Origin: Vanrija pseudolonga
Lineage: Eukaryota > Basidiomycota > Tremellomycetes > Trichosporonales > Trichosporonaceae
Direction: 5' to 3'
Assembly (NCBI RefSeq): GCF_020906515.1
Contig: NC_085850.1
Span: 1,488,001-1,552,000, forward strand
Length of the DNA: 64,000 bases
The translations under genes were made by a program, and so were the position numbers. The notes beneath the pieces are model-generated. The model had not been told where the DNA came from and made no database searches. It saw only the letters and a program-made list of their open reading frames with translations. Shown here in pieces: positions 54,947 through 64,000 of this stretch (positions are counted from its first letter, which is position 1; each line of letters opens with the position of its first letter).

Positions 54947-55339
54947 TTGCGTGTCTCTCGCCTTTTCCAGCCGTAGGAGAGCAGGGAGCTGGGTGCGAGG
55001 GGTGCGAGGAGGTAGGGCAGGCGTGTGGCTATCCGTCGGTCCGATTAACGACGCCGTAGAGGAAGATTTGCGCGAGGGGTGGGCTGCGAGGCGCCGTTCT
55101 GTGGCTGATTGGTCGGAGAGAAGGTCAGGGGAGCAGCCACAGGGCTCTTGTTGCTCGTCCGAGGGATCGATCCTTGTCCAGCAGGGAGTAAGTATCATGC
55201 TCCGGCAGCGAAGTCGGCAGCGGAGTAAACGCGCATTCCGGCGCGAGGTACCAGGCAGAGCACGAGGAGGGGGGCCGGGGGTAGGTCGGGGGGGTCCTCG
55301 AGTCAGAAGTGGCGATGGGAACCCAGTACCTCACCTTTT

Positions 55340-55401
55340 GGGACCCCTACGCACGATTTTGGGACCCCTCGCACGATTTTGGGACCCCTACGCACGATTT
55401 T
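55340..55401. repeat. 20-21 bp tandem repeat, three units
   Basis: Three head-to-tail copies of GGGACCCCTACGCACGATTT (plus a final T; the middle copy is one base shorter), with a fourth partial unit starting GGGACCCAAAG. Confidence 0.92.
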
Positions 55402-55483
55402 GGGACCCAAAGAGCGACAGAGCACGAGGAGGGGGGTCGGGGATAGGTCCTCGAGTCGTGGTGGAGTATGCCCCAAGGGTGGC

Positions 55484-55563
55484 GATGGGCACCCAGAACG
55501 ACACCCTTTGGGTCCCAAACGCCCAATTTGGGGACCCAAAGGGTGTCGTTCTGGGTGCCCATC
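55484..55563. repeat. Perfect 33-bp inverted repeat with a 14-nt spacer
   Basis: The left arm (55484-55516) starts GATGGGCACCCAGAACGACA. The right arm (55531-55563) is its exact reverse complement. The spacer is AAACGCCCAATTTG. No target-site duplication or transposase is visible around it. Confidence 0.93.
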
Positions 55564-55698
55564 CTGCACGTCCAAGGAGCGTTCATCACGGTGAAACACG
55601 AGTCGTCGCAACACGAGTCGTCACCCCCAACACCACCAAGTCTGATTCATAACCAAGCTATCTCGCCGGCAAACAATTAGAAATTGTAATATTTCATT

Positions 55699-55787
55699 AC
55701 ACCGTTGGTGAAACGGTATCATGCGTCGTTGCCATTTAGAAATAAATTTGAATCGACGCGGCAGGGGTTCGACTCCCTTACGGTGTA
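55699..55787 (+). tRNA. tRNA-Gly (anticodon GCC) with an 18-nt intron
   Basis: Cloverleaf: acceptor ACACCGT with ACGGTGT, discriminator A, D arm GTGA-AACGGTA-TCAT, anticodon stem CGTCG with CGACG, loop TTGCCA carrying anticodon GCC, an A/T-rich 18-nt intron after position 37, variable loop CGGC, and T arm AGGGG-TTCGACT-CCCTT. An A1:U72 pair is unusual for Gly tRNAs, which normally start with G1. The flanking TT/AA could lengthen the acceptor helix. The amino-acid assignment follows the anticodon only. Confidence 0.75.
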
Positions 55788-56422
55788 AAACAATTATCGT
55801 TTTTGACTTTTGATGGCGACTGAACCTGATTGGTTCCTTCGGACCTTTTTGGACTCTGGACTTCTCAAACCAACCACATCGGCCGTTACTTGCATCTACT
55901 ACTACAAAACCAGGCCTCATGTCCTCGGGCGTGCGTCGCCCCATCAGTCGTAGAGGCTGCCGCCTGACGTAGCGAGTGCCGGGCGAGTTGCGGGGTTGAG
56001 AATCTGGCTGGGGTCGTCACGGCGGTGGCAAGGCCCCACTACCTTCGGCTCTCTTGCCGGCTTCTATCTACCGCTGACCGCGCACCTCAGTTGTTGCCCC
56101 TTTCGCTGCACGATCCTTGGTCCGAGGCGCGCCGTGCACGGCGAGACTCCCGGCGAGCAGGTTGCAGCATGACTGTGAAGATGGAAGTAGACCTTACGTG
56201 GCACTTCAGTATGAGGTCGATGCCCGACTTCCAACACATCGAGCACACCCACCCACATCGTACTCTACAGCCCTCGCTATCACTTCGCCATCTGACATTG
56301 GCTCTGCGCCATCTAACACGGTAACGCGACACCTAATGCATCTTTTACAATACCTGCTGCGCAACCCGAGAGAACACAAACCCTTCTGACCCTCCGCCTT
56401 TTGTATTTGTCGTGTCCGCCAA
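55788..56422. other. Intergenic: tRNA-Gly to amine oxidase 3' end
   Basis: 635 bases with no recognised gene. It should contain the amine oxidase polyadenylation region. Confidence 0.5.
55800..55804 (+). terminator. Pol III terminator of tRNA-Gly (T5)
   Basis: Five T, 13 bases after the tRNA 3' end. Confidence 0.65.
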
Positions 56423-58938
56423 CTACAGGTTGGCCTTGCCCGAGCAGCAGTCGGCGACCTCCTTGCCCTTGCCGGTGACGAGGTGCGACTGGTTGAAGGC
56501 CTGGGTCGAGGGAGGAACGTCGATGGCAGGCGACCTTGCGCTGGGGAGGTGTTAGCACGGCTCCACAGCTCGCTCGAGGTCGCGAAACCTCGACCAGGCG
56601 ATGCTCGAACTAACAAGAAATCATTGGGTTTCAGAGAAATCGTATGCACTTCACCTTATAGAGCGTCAGCGCATGCTCATCAGAACGCTAGACAAGGTGG
56701 TGGGACGTGTTGAAAGTTGTTTGGACGGGAGGACAAGTTTTTTGGGTGGTGTGGAATGCGGGGTTGGCACCGCCACATTTTCACTTCACCACACCACAAT
56801 TCACTTGAACGCGTCCCAAACCACTTGAACACGCCCCAAGACCCCCTAGCATGCTCCACGCATAGTACTCACAAGGCATAACAGGGAAGTCCTCGACACG
56901 GGGGTTGTGGGTGAGGCCGAACGAGTGCCAGACGACGACGTCGTCGTTCTCGACGTTGTCGTTGCGGCCGACAAAGGTGCGCATGCCCTTGGCGTTGCCG
57001 TTGGACATGTTGGTGAACTTGCCACCGCCGTAGAACTCGCCGTCGACGTGCTTGGTGACGTAGAGGTGGTGCTCGCCAAACTCGGCACGGGCGTACTGGA
57101 TCGAGTCGGGGTGGGCGATCATGAGCTGCGAGGGGGCGGGGACGAGCTTGTACGACACGGGCTTGCCCGAGATGGGGTTGATCACGTTGGGGTTGGTGAT
57201 CTTGAAGACACGGTTCTTCATGGGGGCGGCGTCGGCAAAGCCAGAGACCTTGAAGGGCGTCTTCTCGACGACGTAGCCAACACCCCAGCGGTTGTCGGCA
57301 GGCGGGTTGTGCTTGTCGAAGGGCATGGGGACCGAGTCCTCCTGGACGACCGTGTTGTTGTGGCCGTCGATCGAGGGGTCGATACGAACACAGAAGATGT
57401 GCTGGTGGTTGGTGGCAAGGACACCGGGCGACACGACGTTGCCGTAGGGCGAGGTCTCGCCGGGGAGGATGGCGGCGGTCGAGAGGATACCCGTGGCACG
57501 GGTCTCGAGGTGGACACCAGCGGCCTGGTCAAACTTCCACGCAAAGATGTACTCGTAGTTGGCGACGGTGAGGATCGACTGGACAACGAGGACACGGTTG
57601 CGGGTGACCGAGGGGTTGTTGGTGCGGTAGTTGGTGTGCTTCCATCCGATGCCCTCGTCCTGCTCGTGGATGCAGATGACCGACTTGGCGGTCGTGTTCT
57701 GGCCCTGGACGCCGAGGTGGTCCCAGTCGAGGTAGAGAATGTCACCGAGGCAGTCGCAGCCAAGGGCGAGCTCGTTGGCGCAGATACCGGCTCCGAGGTC
57801 TCCGAGGTCGAACGCCTGCTTGCGGTGGTAGGGGGCACGGGGGTCACCGTAGGGGACGGTCATGTCCGAGACGGACAGACGGTAAAAGGTCTTGCGGCCG
57901 TCGTAGCGAACGTCGGAGAGGACGATACCCTCGCGGGCGTTGAAGCCGACGTGGATCTCCCACTTTTGCCAGCGGAGGACGCGGCCCTCGAGCGAGAACG
58001 AGGCACCCTCGGGCTGAACGACGCGGAGGGGCTTGAGGTCCTTGCGGAAGTTCTCGCCCATCGAGGTGAGGATGTTGTAGTCGTACTCGTTCTGGATGTA
58101 CAGGTGCCAGGGGAAGGGGCCGTCGAGGTCGAGGATGGTCTTCTCGCCAGTGCCGAGGATGGGGGTGTAGTCGAGGCGGACGAGCTCGAACGTGTCCGAG
58201 TTGAGGACGGGGACGATGGGGAGAGGGGCCGAGTAGTGGCACGAGTCCTCATTCTCGTTGAACGAGAGGTAGACCATGAATGGCGTGTAGCGCTCGGTGC
58301 GGGCAGTCGAGTCGGCACCGTAGATCCAGCCGTCGGGGATGATCTTGGCGTGAGCGGGGACACCAATCTTCTTGCAGGCGGCAAGGAACTCCTCGTTCTT
58401 CATGAGAGCCTCCTCGCAGGCGAGCATCTCGGCAACGTCGGCGGGGACGTGGAGGTCGGCAGGGGTGGGCTCGGCCTTCTCGACAGCGGCCTTGCCGTCA
58501 ACGCGGACGAGGAACTCTGCGGGTGGTGTCAGCCAAGGTGGACGCCGAGATGATGCAGATCCCGAGATAGCGGTATCTATCGCTGTCCCTATCAGCGCTA
58601 CTACACTCACCATACCACGCGCAGGTGCCGTCCTTGCGCTTGACACCGAGGAGGGCCTCGGCGCGGCGGGGAAGCTTGTCGACAGTCTGGCCGCGGGCGC
58701 GAGCCTCGTGCCAGGCGTCGAGGTAGGGGGCGAGGACCTTCTTGGGAGGGTCGACGAGTTGAATGCTCTTGAACCAGAGGCGGTAGTCGTTCGACTTCTC
58801 GTTCTGGGCAATGTACGACTTGATGGCGTAGACGGCGCCAGCAATCTCAGCCGCGTTGATGGGGTCGAGAGGGTGGTAGCCCTGGGGCGAGACGGACAGC
58901 TTGGCCGCCGACGAGACGAGCTGCGAGATGGTGGACAT
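56423..58938 (-). CDS. Copper amine oxidase (primary-amine oxidase), peroxisomal type
   Basis: Oxidises primary amines to aldehydes with release of ammonia and H2O2, using copper and topaquinone. Exons 58938-58611, 58516-56873, 56654-56615 and 56540-56423 give 709 aa. The topaquinone precursor is Tyr430 in ANYEY. The catalytic Asp lies in AFDLGDLGAG. The copper ligands are the HQH of TNHQHIF and the His in LTHNPRVEDFPVMP. The third exon is only 40 nt and supplies EVHTISLKPNDF, the family's conserved LKP-x-DFF segment; skipping it breaks the frame. The protein ends KANL, the peroxisomal signal known from catalase. The family often serves nitrogen acquisition from amines. Confidence 0.94.
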
Positions 58939-60230
58939 GTTGGCTGGTGGCTACTACTGGAGAGGCGGTAGTCACAAGTGGTGATGGAAAAGCAGAGAAA
59001 GGCCTCATCGGTGGAGCCTATATACGATTGCATCGCGTGCGGCCGTTGTGGGGCTGAGAGCAGCCAGCAGCCAGCAGAAGCAGCAGCTGCGCGACAATGA
59101 CAAGCAGAACATTGTGCGACTATCGGGTATCGTATGAAATGGCGCGCAGAGGCGTCTGTAGGCGAGGATTGGCGAGCAGTGGCACTTGTAACCGAGTCGT
59201 CGATTTCGCCATGCGCCGCCTAGGAATGCCAGTCGGCACCCTCCTGTCCTCGTGATACGCTGGTTGCTTTGGGCTCGTCGGGTCAACCCCGTTGCACAGG
59301 CGGCAAGCCTGCGTCGCTGTCGGCTACACCTATCGCTGAGCCTGCATTGCTGCGCCCCGGCGGCGGCTTGCGCTCGTGCCGCCGACGGCCACACGCCGCA
59401 CGCCGGCAAGCCTTCACTCGACTGCCAGCCTCGCCTCGTTCCTCGCCAGTGTGGGGCTGTGGGGCTCACCACACGTGCCGAGTTCTTCCAGAATCAGCCC
59501 AGGCGGCATGTAACGAGCTTCTTGGGCGGCACCCGCGAGGATGTCTGGCGACGCGCGCGAGACTGGCAGCCCCGGGCGCAGGGAACAATGCAGTGCCGCA
59601 GCCGCCCAGGAATGCATGCATGCGTTGGCGGGCGGCTGACTGGCGATACCGCGATACGGGTCGGCGGCGCAGAGTCGCTCCATCTTTGATTGTGGCTCCG
59701 CGTTGGTATCGCCGGGTGTGGTGCTGGCTAAACCGTCGTGAGTGTGGGGTAAGCCAGAGGCACGCCCCAACCAGCGGCCGGGTCACCGCCTGCCCAGACA
59801 TACCCCGGCAAGGCAATGCCTTATCGCGACCCCCCGCCTGCGTCGCTTGCTTGGATCATCAACCATAGACGGCGGAGCGACTCTACGCCGGGCAGCGCGG
59901 GTCAACACCGGCGCTACTGTTTCAGCGAGATAGCGCGTTGAATTGGGGGTGGACCGAGTCAGGCGCCAGTGCTGGCAGTGCCGCGCTATCCGACAGCCTG
60001 CAGTTTGAGTCGTCGCGAGGCATACCGTGTCGAGCATGAATGCACTCGACACGACGCCACACTCTTTCCTTGCCGCCGGGTACAAGCAGCACAACCGCGC
60101 GATTACTCTACAACCCGCGCGGGCCGGTCCCGCCGCGTCTTCGGCCCCCCGAACTCACGGGCACCCCTCTCTGCCGCCTCTATCGCGGCTTTCAACTACC
60201 GTTACTCGCTTATCGCATGACCCTATCGAG
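58939..60230. other. Intergenic: amine oxidase promoter and 3' region of the Zn2Cys6 gene
   Basis: About 1.3 kb. The middle (59250-59950) holds imperfect inverted matches, for example GGCGCAGAGTCGCTCC near 59668 against its near reverse complement near 59875 (15 of 16). It may be decayed repetitive DNA. No gene is called. Confidence 0.45.
59017..59024 (-). promoter_or_regulatory. TATA box of the amine oxidase gene
   Basis: TATATAGG on the minus strand, about 80 nt upstream of the start codon. This is consistent with a regulated, TATA-containing promoter. Confidence 0.5.
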
Positions 60231-62329
60231 CTATCCTATCAAGACAGCCCTGCCAAACTCGAGTGCAATCTCGCGGGTCCCGCATGCCTCGTCGTCGTAC
60301 CCGTCATCCGCTCTCCGCCACATCTCCTCCATGACCAGTCGGATGACCTCGAGCTCGTGACAGCACTGGTACGCAAACGTTTTGAGGATTGACCGCGCCG
60401 TGTTGCGCTTGTCGGCATCGAGGAGGACGCTCGATGCGTACAACAGCGCCCAGTTGAGAAACTCGACCTTGTCGCCGACTTCGATGCACAGCTCGAGAAT
60501 GGCCGCGGCCGAGGACTGCACCTCGGTGTCATCACGAGGGCGCTTCTGCACATCACGCAGCATCATGATCTGCAGCATGTGCCAGAGCGTCATGCTGCCG
60601 ATCATTGTCCTTGGAGTCATGTAGCGGGCCGAGGCCTCGGCGCGCCACTGAGCAAGCTCAAGCTGCGCGTCAGCCACACGCCTGCTCATGTCGGCGCGTG
60701 CGACAGTCGAGGGGCTGTCGAGCGAGAGGGAAGTCGGCGGGTTGAGCAGGGGGCCATGGTGGGCCTCAAACTCGCGGCAGTTGGAGAACAGTTGGAGCGT
60801 GTTGCAAGTGATGCGAACGAGCAGGCGGTCAAAGCCAAACAGCGACTCGACGCTCTCCCATTCTCTGTCCGTCGAGCCCGTGTTACCGAGCGCCTCCCAC
60901 CATGACGAGTCACTGTCCAGGACAGTGGGCGGCGACCCGACCGACAAGCAACAGAGAATGTCGTGCATGACGGCGTGTTCGATGAGGTATCGCCGCACCG
61001 GGGCCGGAGGCGTTGCGCTCGACCCGCTGCGGGAGATGGCGTTGCGCCAATCGGGGCCAAAGAGGAGGTTGCCTGCGCCACCACGGTGATTGATTGCTTC
61101 TTTGGCGTAGCGCAGTGGCTCACGCCACGACACACACGCCGCCAGAATGTCATTGTCAAGAATCATGACGCACGATGCCAGGAATGCGTCGTGCGCCAGT
61201 TCCTCGGGAACACGGCGCGCCTGGCGCAGCAAGCCGAGCGCAGTGTGACGGTACTGTCTCGAGAGCTGGAGCGTGCGTTCGGCATTCGGGGCGCGGCTGG
61301 TGGCTTCAAGGTACGACAGATGGGTGGCGCCGAGTGTCAACATTGAATACTTGAGCGCGTTGACCGAGAGCGGCGCGTCGCCCGTCGGAAAGAGGAACAT
61401 GGGCGCAATGTGCTCGACCCAGGGGTTGTGCTCCTCGTCAACGACCAAGATCGACAGCGAGTATGTCAGACAGTGATGGAACTTGGACGTCAGCAACACC
61501 TTCCTCGGCACTACTCACGCATCGCAGGTCCTCGGGCAGCGGGAAAGCCAGACGCAGGAACTCGGGCGGGTCGACCGGGTTATTGAAGAAGCTGCCCATC
61601 TTGGTCTTCCTGAACAGCGCGTGCACCATCTCGATGGGCGGCACACTGTCGAGAGCGGGGCCCACCCGGCCCGGCGGCAAGGGAGGCAGCGGCGGCGCCG
61701 GGGGCATCGGCGGGAGTGGGGGAAGCGACGAGTGTGGCGTTATTGGGGGCGGCGAGAGCGCCGGCCCAGCACCGGGCGTCGGGTCATGGTATGCTGCTGC
61801 TGTCGCTGCAGCATTCGATGGCCTGTTGTGGCGTGACCCGAGGGCAGCATCGACTGCGGCGGCGTCGAACGCCTTCTTGATGGGGTACACGCACTCTGCA
61901 CCGTAGTTTACGCAGCGCTTGCATTCTGGCCGTTCTGTGTCATGTCAGTGACTTGAAGGTGGGCGCTTGCTTGTCATGCATTGCCTAGCGCTCGGCGTTT
62001 ATGGGACGGAGCAACAGCGGATAAAGGACGCTGCGTGTTGGGTGGTGGTGGTGTAGCCGAATTGGCGAGACAAGCGAGAAGCGAAAGAAAGACTCACCCA
62101 AATCGCACTTGATGCGTCGTGCACGGCAAACTAGGCAGCCATTGCGAGAACGCGTACGCTTGACCGACGAGCCGTCGTTGGTAGTGCTGCTGGGTCCTGC
62201 GGTGGCGTTGGCGTTGGCATCGCCAGTGGAGGAGGCTGAAGGTGACCTGCGGGAGTGTTGTTGTTGGCCGCTGCTACTATGGTGGTGGTGCTGCCCTGTT
62301 TGGTAGGGCGAGGGAGGCGAGGGAGCCAT
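60231..62329 (-). CDS. Zn2Cys6 transcription factor with fungal-trans_2-like domain
   Basis: Fungal binuclear zinc-cluster regulator, 632 aa; exons 62329-62098, 61934-61519 and 61481-60231. The cluster is split by the first intron (163 nt): Cys65, Cys68 and Cys75 in GCLVCRARRIKC on one side, Cys83, Cys86 and Cys93 in PECKRC and GAEC on the other. A Pro-rich linker (PPLPPMPPAPPLPPLPP) follows. The remaining ~480 residues resemble the C6 regulator domain found in arginine-type regulators (LTYSLSILVVDEEHNPWVEH, then SVNALKYSMLTLGATHLSYL). The target is unknown. It lies directly downstream of the amine oxidase promoter in the same orientation, but that alone does not show regulation. Confidence 0.85.
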
Positions 62330-63087
62330 TTCGTCGCGAGGTGCTTTGGAGGGTGGGGTGCCCTCGTGACGTCGCGCAGTGTGCAGTGGGTGGGGCGGGG
62401 CTGGATAGGCGCCAAGTGACGAGCGAGCGGGTTGATGGGAGATTGCGAGTTGTGGAGGTGGTTGCGTTGTGTGAGATGGCTGCTAGTTTGTTGTTGGATA
62501 AGATAATAGTGTGGAGGATCAAACAGGAAAATGGAGCAGAAGGAGGGGGAGGGGGGGGTTGAGATGCGGGCAGGCAGGCAGGCAGGCAGTTGGTGGGTGG
62601 GTGGTGATTGAGTGGGGAAACCACCTCGGACTCCTGACACTGGGCGGTTAAGCGATTGCAATCAGTCAGTCAGACAGACCCCAGCCCAAGCCAGTAGACA
62701 CGACGACACAGCGGTGAATACCAGGCAAGCTATGCATGGGCGAGACCCACTAATACTCGAGCAGCCATTTGGCATGCACCCGAACGACGACGACGACGAG
62801 GACAAGCCCAAGCAACCGGATAAGTGCAAGCCCCGCAAGACCCGAACGAGCCGTTGTCTGTAATCATAAACGGGGCGCAGGTCAGATGACCTTTAGGCGG
62901 CGGCAACCCCACACCGCCGCCGCCGCAGACTCGCCGCCGCAGGCATGCAAGCAAGCACGCAGCCGTACGGTTTGCCGGCCAAACTTGACGTGCCAAGCCA
63001 TCGCCCGACGCTGTACTCTTGTCCCTCGTGCAGTTAGACTCTCCTTGTCCCCCACCTCCCTTGCACACTCTCTCTACCCCACTCCCA
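62330..63087. other. Divergent intergenic region Zn2Cys6 gene / F-box-like gene
   Basis: 758 bases. It contains a GGCA simple repeat (62570-62588), a G tract (62547-62557) and a CT-rich leader before 63088. No gene is seen. Confidence 0.55.
62570..62588. repeat. Simple repeat (GGCA)n
   Basis: About five copies of GGCA in the promoter region of the Zn2Cys6 gene. Confidence 0.8.
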
Positions 63088-64000
63088 ATGGAATCTCGTC
63101 CTCATCCTCCCCAATCTCCCCCACAACCGGCTACCCAAACACAATCACACCCGACGACATCCACCTCCACCACGCCGCCGCCGCCGACGCGCACTCCCAC
63201 CACACCCACTCCGATTCCAGCAGACCTAGTCAGCTACATAGCTAGCATCCTTCACGATGCGAGACAACAACGCACCCTCGCAAACCTAGCACGTACATCC
63301 ACCACTGCATACAGCGTCGCTGCCCCACTCCTCTATCGCGACCTGCTCGTTACGCACCATGGAGTCGGTGCGCTGTTCGACCTAGCCGGTGTCACTCCTC
63401 CTCCGCCCATCGGAATCGGGACCTCGTTCCCCTCCTCCTCACCCGATACGTCCACCCTCCTCTCCTTCCCACCCCCCACCCCCGCACCCACGACAACACG
63501 TGAGAGTCCGACCCGACCGCGTACCGCCGCCGCAGGAACGGGCTCGCACGGCAACCATGCACAGCTACCTGCAGCGCTGTCGGAACTGAGACTCAGCCCA
63601 CCTTCACAGTCGGATGCAACTGTGTCCCGCAACAATGGCCCAAAGCTAGAGACAGACCCACCGGCACGCGGTAGCCGACCGCAAGACAGACGCATCGCGG
63701 CCCTCGCCCACGTCCGTCACCTGACGATCCGCTCCTTGCCCCCGGACCATGTCTGCGCTGGGCTCGCCCGCGCTGCTGCCGCTCGTCTCGAGGCTGCGGG
63801 TGACCAGAATGTTCGACATGGCCTGACGGCATTGACACAACTCGAACCTGGCGATCATCAAGTCGACCCCGCACTGGCCGTTGGGAACCGCCTACTCCCG
63901 ATAGATACGACCGAGGTGTCGCTGCTATTCCCGCGGCTTCGAACGGTGACCCTCTTGCCGGACGCCATTGACGCAGTGCGCACATGGACCCCATACGACT
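63088..64000 (+). CDS. F-box-like hypothetical protein (N-terminal part; open to the right edge)
   Basis: From the ATG at 63088 the frame has no stop to the window end (304 codons). After a Pro/Thr/Gln-rich start, residues about 48-100 read IPADLVSYIASILHDARQQR, then LANLARTSTTAYSVAAPLLY and RDLLV. This is the pattern of degenerate fungal F-box domains (a helix starting with a proline, an L-x-x-L-x-x-T-S core and a P-L-L-Y-R turn). A Pro/Ser-rich insert follows, then leucine-rich segments (ALAHVRHLTIRSLPPDHV, LLFPRLRTVTLLPDAIDAV) that look like the spaced leucine repeats typical of such proteins. If it is an F-box protein it would be a substrate adaptor of an SCF ubiquitin ligase. Splicing inside the insert is possible. 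Confidence 0.65.
   Translation, partial: MESRPHPPQSPPQPATQTQSHPTTSTSTTPPPPTRTPTTPTPIPADLVSYIASILHDARQQRTLANLARTSTTAYSVAAPLLYRDLLVTHHGVGALFDLAGVTPPPPIGIGTSFPSSSPDTSTLLSFPPPTPAPTTTRESPTRPRTAAAGTGSHGNHAQLPAALSELRLSPPSQSDATVSRNNGPKLETDPPARGSRPQDRRIAALAHVRHLTIRSLPPDHVCAGLARAAAARLEAAGDQNVRHGLTALTQLEPGDHQVDPALAVGNRLLPIDTTEVSLLFPRLRTVTLLPDAIDAVRTWTPYD

Larger units (their letters stand above)
54947..55698. other. Inter-tRNA region rich in duplications
   Basis: 750 bases holding a block duplicated about 162 bp apart (GCACGAGGAGGGGGG at 55260 and 55422, each followed by GTCCTCGAGTC), a 20-21 bp tandem repeat, and a 33-bp inverted repeat. Open frames across it come from the repeats and are not called as genes. 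Confidence 0.7.

Noticed and set aside
54951-55652. Plus-strand open frame of 233 codons between the tRNA genes
   Set aside because: It runs through the tandem and inverted repeats and one strand of the palindrome. The apparent protein is repeat translation.
56907-58553. Long plus-strand open frame (548 codons) opposite the amine oxidase
   Set aside because: It is the antisense shadow of a highly codon-biased exon: Val/Asp/Gly-rich, no domain, and the sense strand is a clear enzyme.

Overview
The window is nuclear DNA of a GC-rich, intron-dense basidiomycete yeast. It is most likely a tremellomycete, and Trichosporonales is my best guess. The reasons are: short introns (mostly 34-60 nt) with CTRAC branch sites close to the AG; strong G/C third-position bias; an MP88-type GPI mannoprotein of the Cryptococcus kind; a Fray/OSR1-type STE20 kinase; and a Cys3-type bZIP. 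The order is inferred from gene families, not from a database match. I support 24 protein-coding genes (two cut by the window edges), one U6 snRNA gene and two intron-containing tRNA genes. Exon coordinates were worked out by hand so that reading phase is kept across every intron.

Layout. 0-17 kb: ERG27 (ergosterol; runs off the left edge), RPL27, ATG13, SER3, an unrecognised multi-pass membrane protein, PBS2 (HOG-pathway MAPKK) and a bZIP regulator. 17-33 kb: MON2 and TFIIH helicase XPB/SSL2, transcribed divergently; two tandem cytosine deaminase genes with the same exon plan; PET100; eIF4A; an RRN11-like Pol I factor; and RPL35. 33-44 kb: RAD23, MSH2 and the MP88-like mannoprotein in a row on the plus strand, then a Fray/OSR1-type kinase on the minus strand. 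44-51 kb is gene-poor, with one unrecognised protein. 51-56 kb: a gene with a C-terminal motif resembling RAD51AP1, then a Pol III neighbourhood (U6 snRNA, tRNA-Lys, tRNA-Gly) set in tandem and inverted repeats. 56-64 kb: a copper amine oxidase with a catalase-like peroxisomal tail, a Zn2Cys6 regulator, and an F-box-like gene open to the right edge.

Most genes are housekeeping and are not functionally clustered. DNA repair is well represented: XPB and RAD23 (nucleotide excision repair), MSH2 (mismatch repair) and the RAD51AP1-like candidate (recombination). The least explained part is the U6-tRNA interval, about 53.4-55.8 kb. It holds a 10-bp minisatellite, a degenerate array with a period near 160 bp, a duplicated block again about 160 bp apart, and a perfect 33-bp inverted repeat. 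I saw no CRISPR array, no intact transposon and no viral element.
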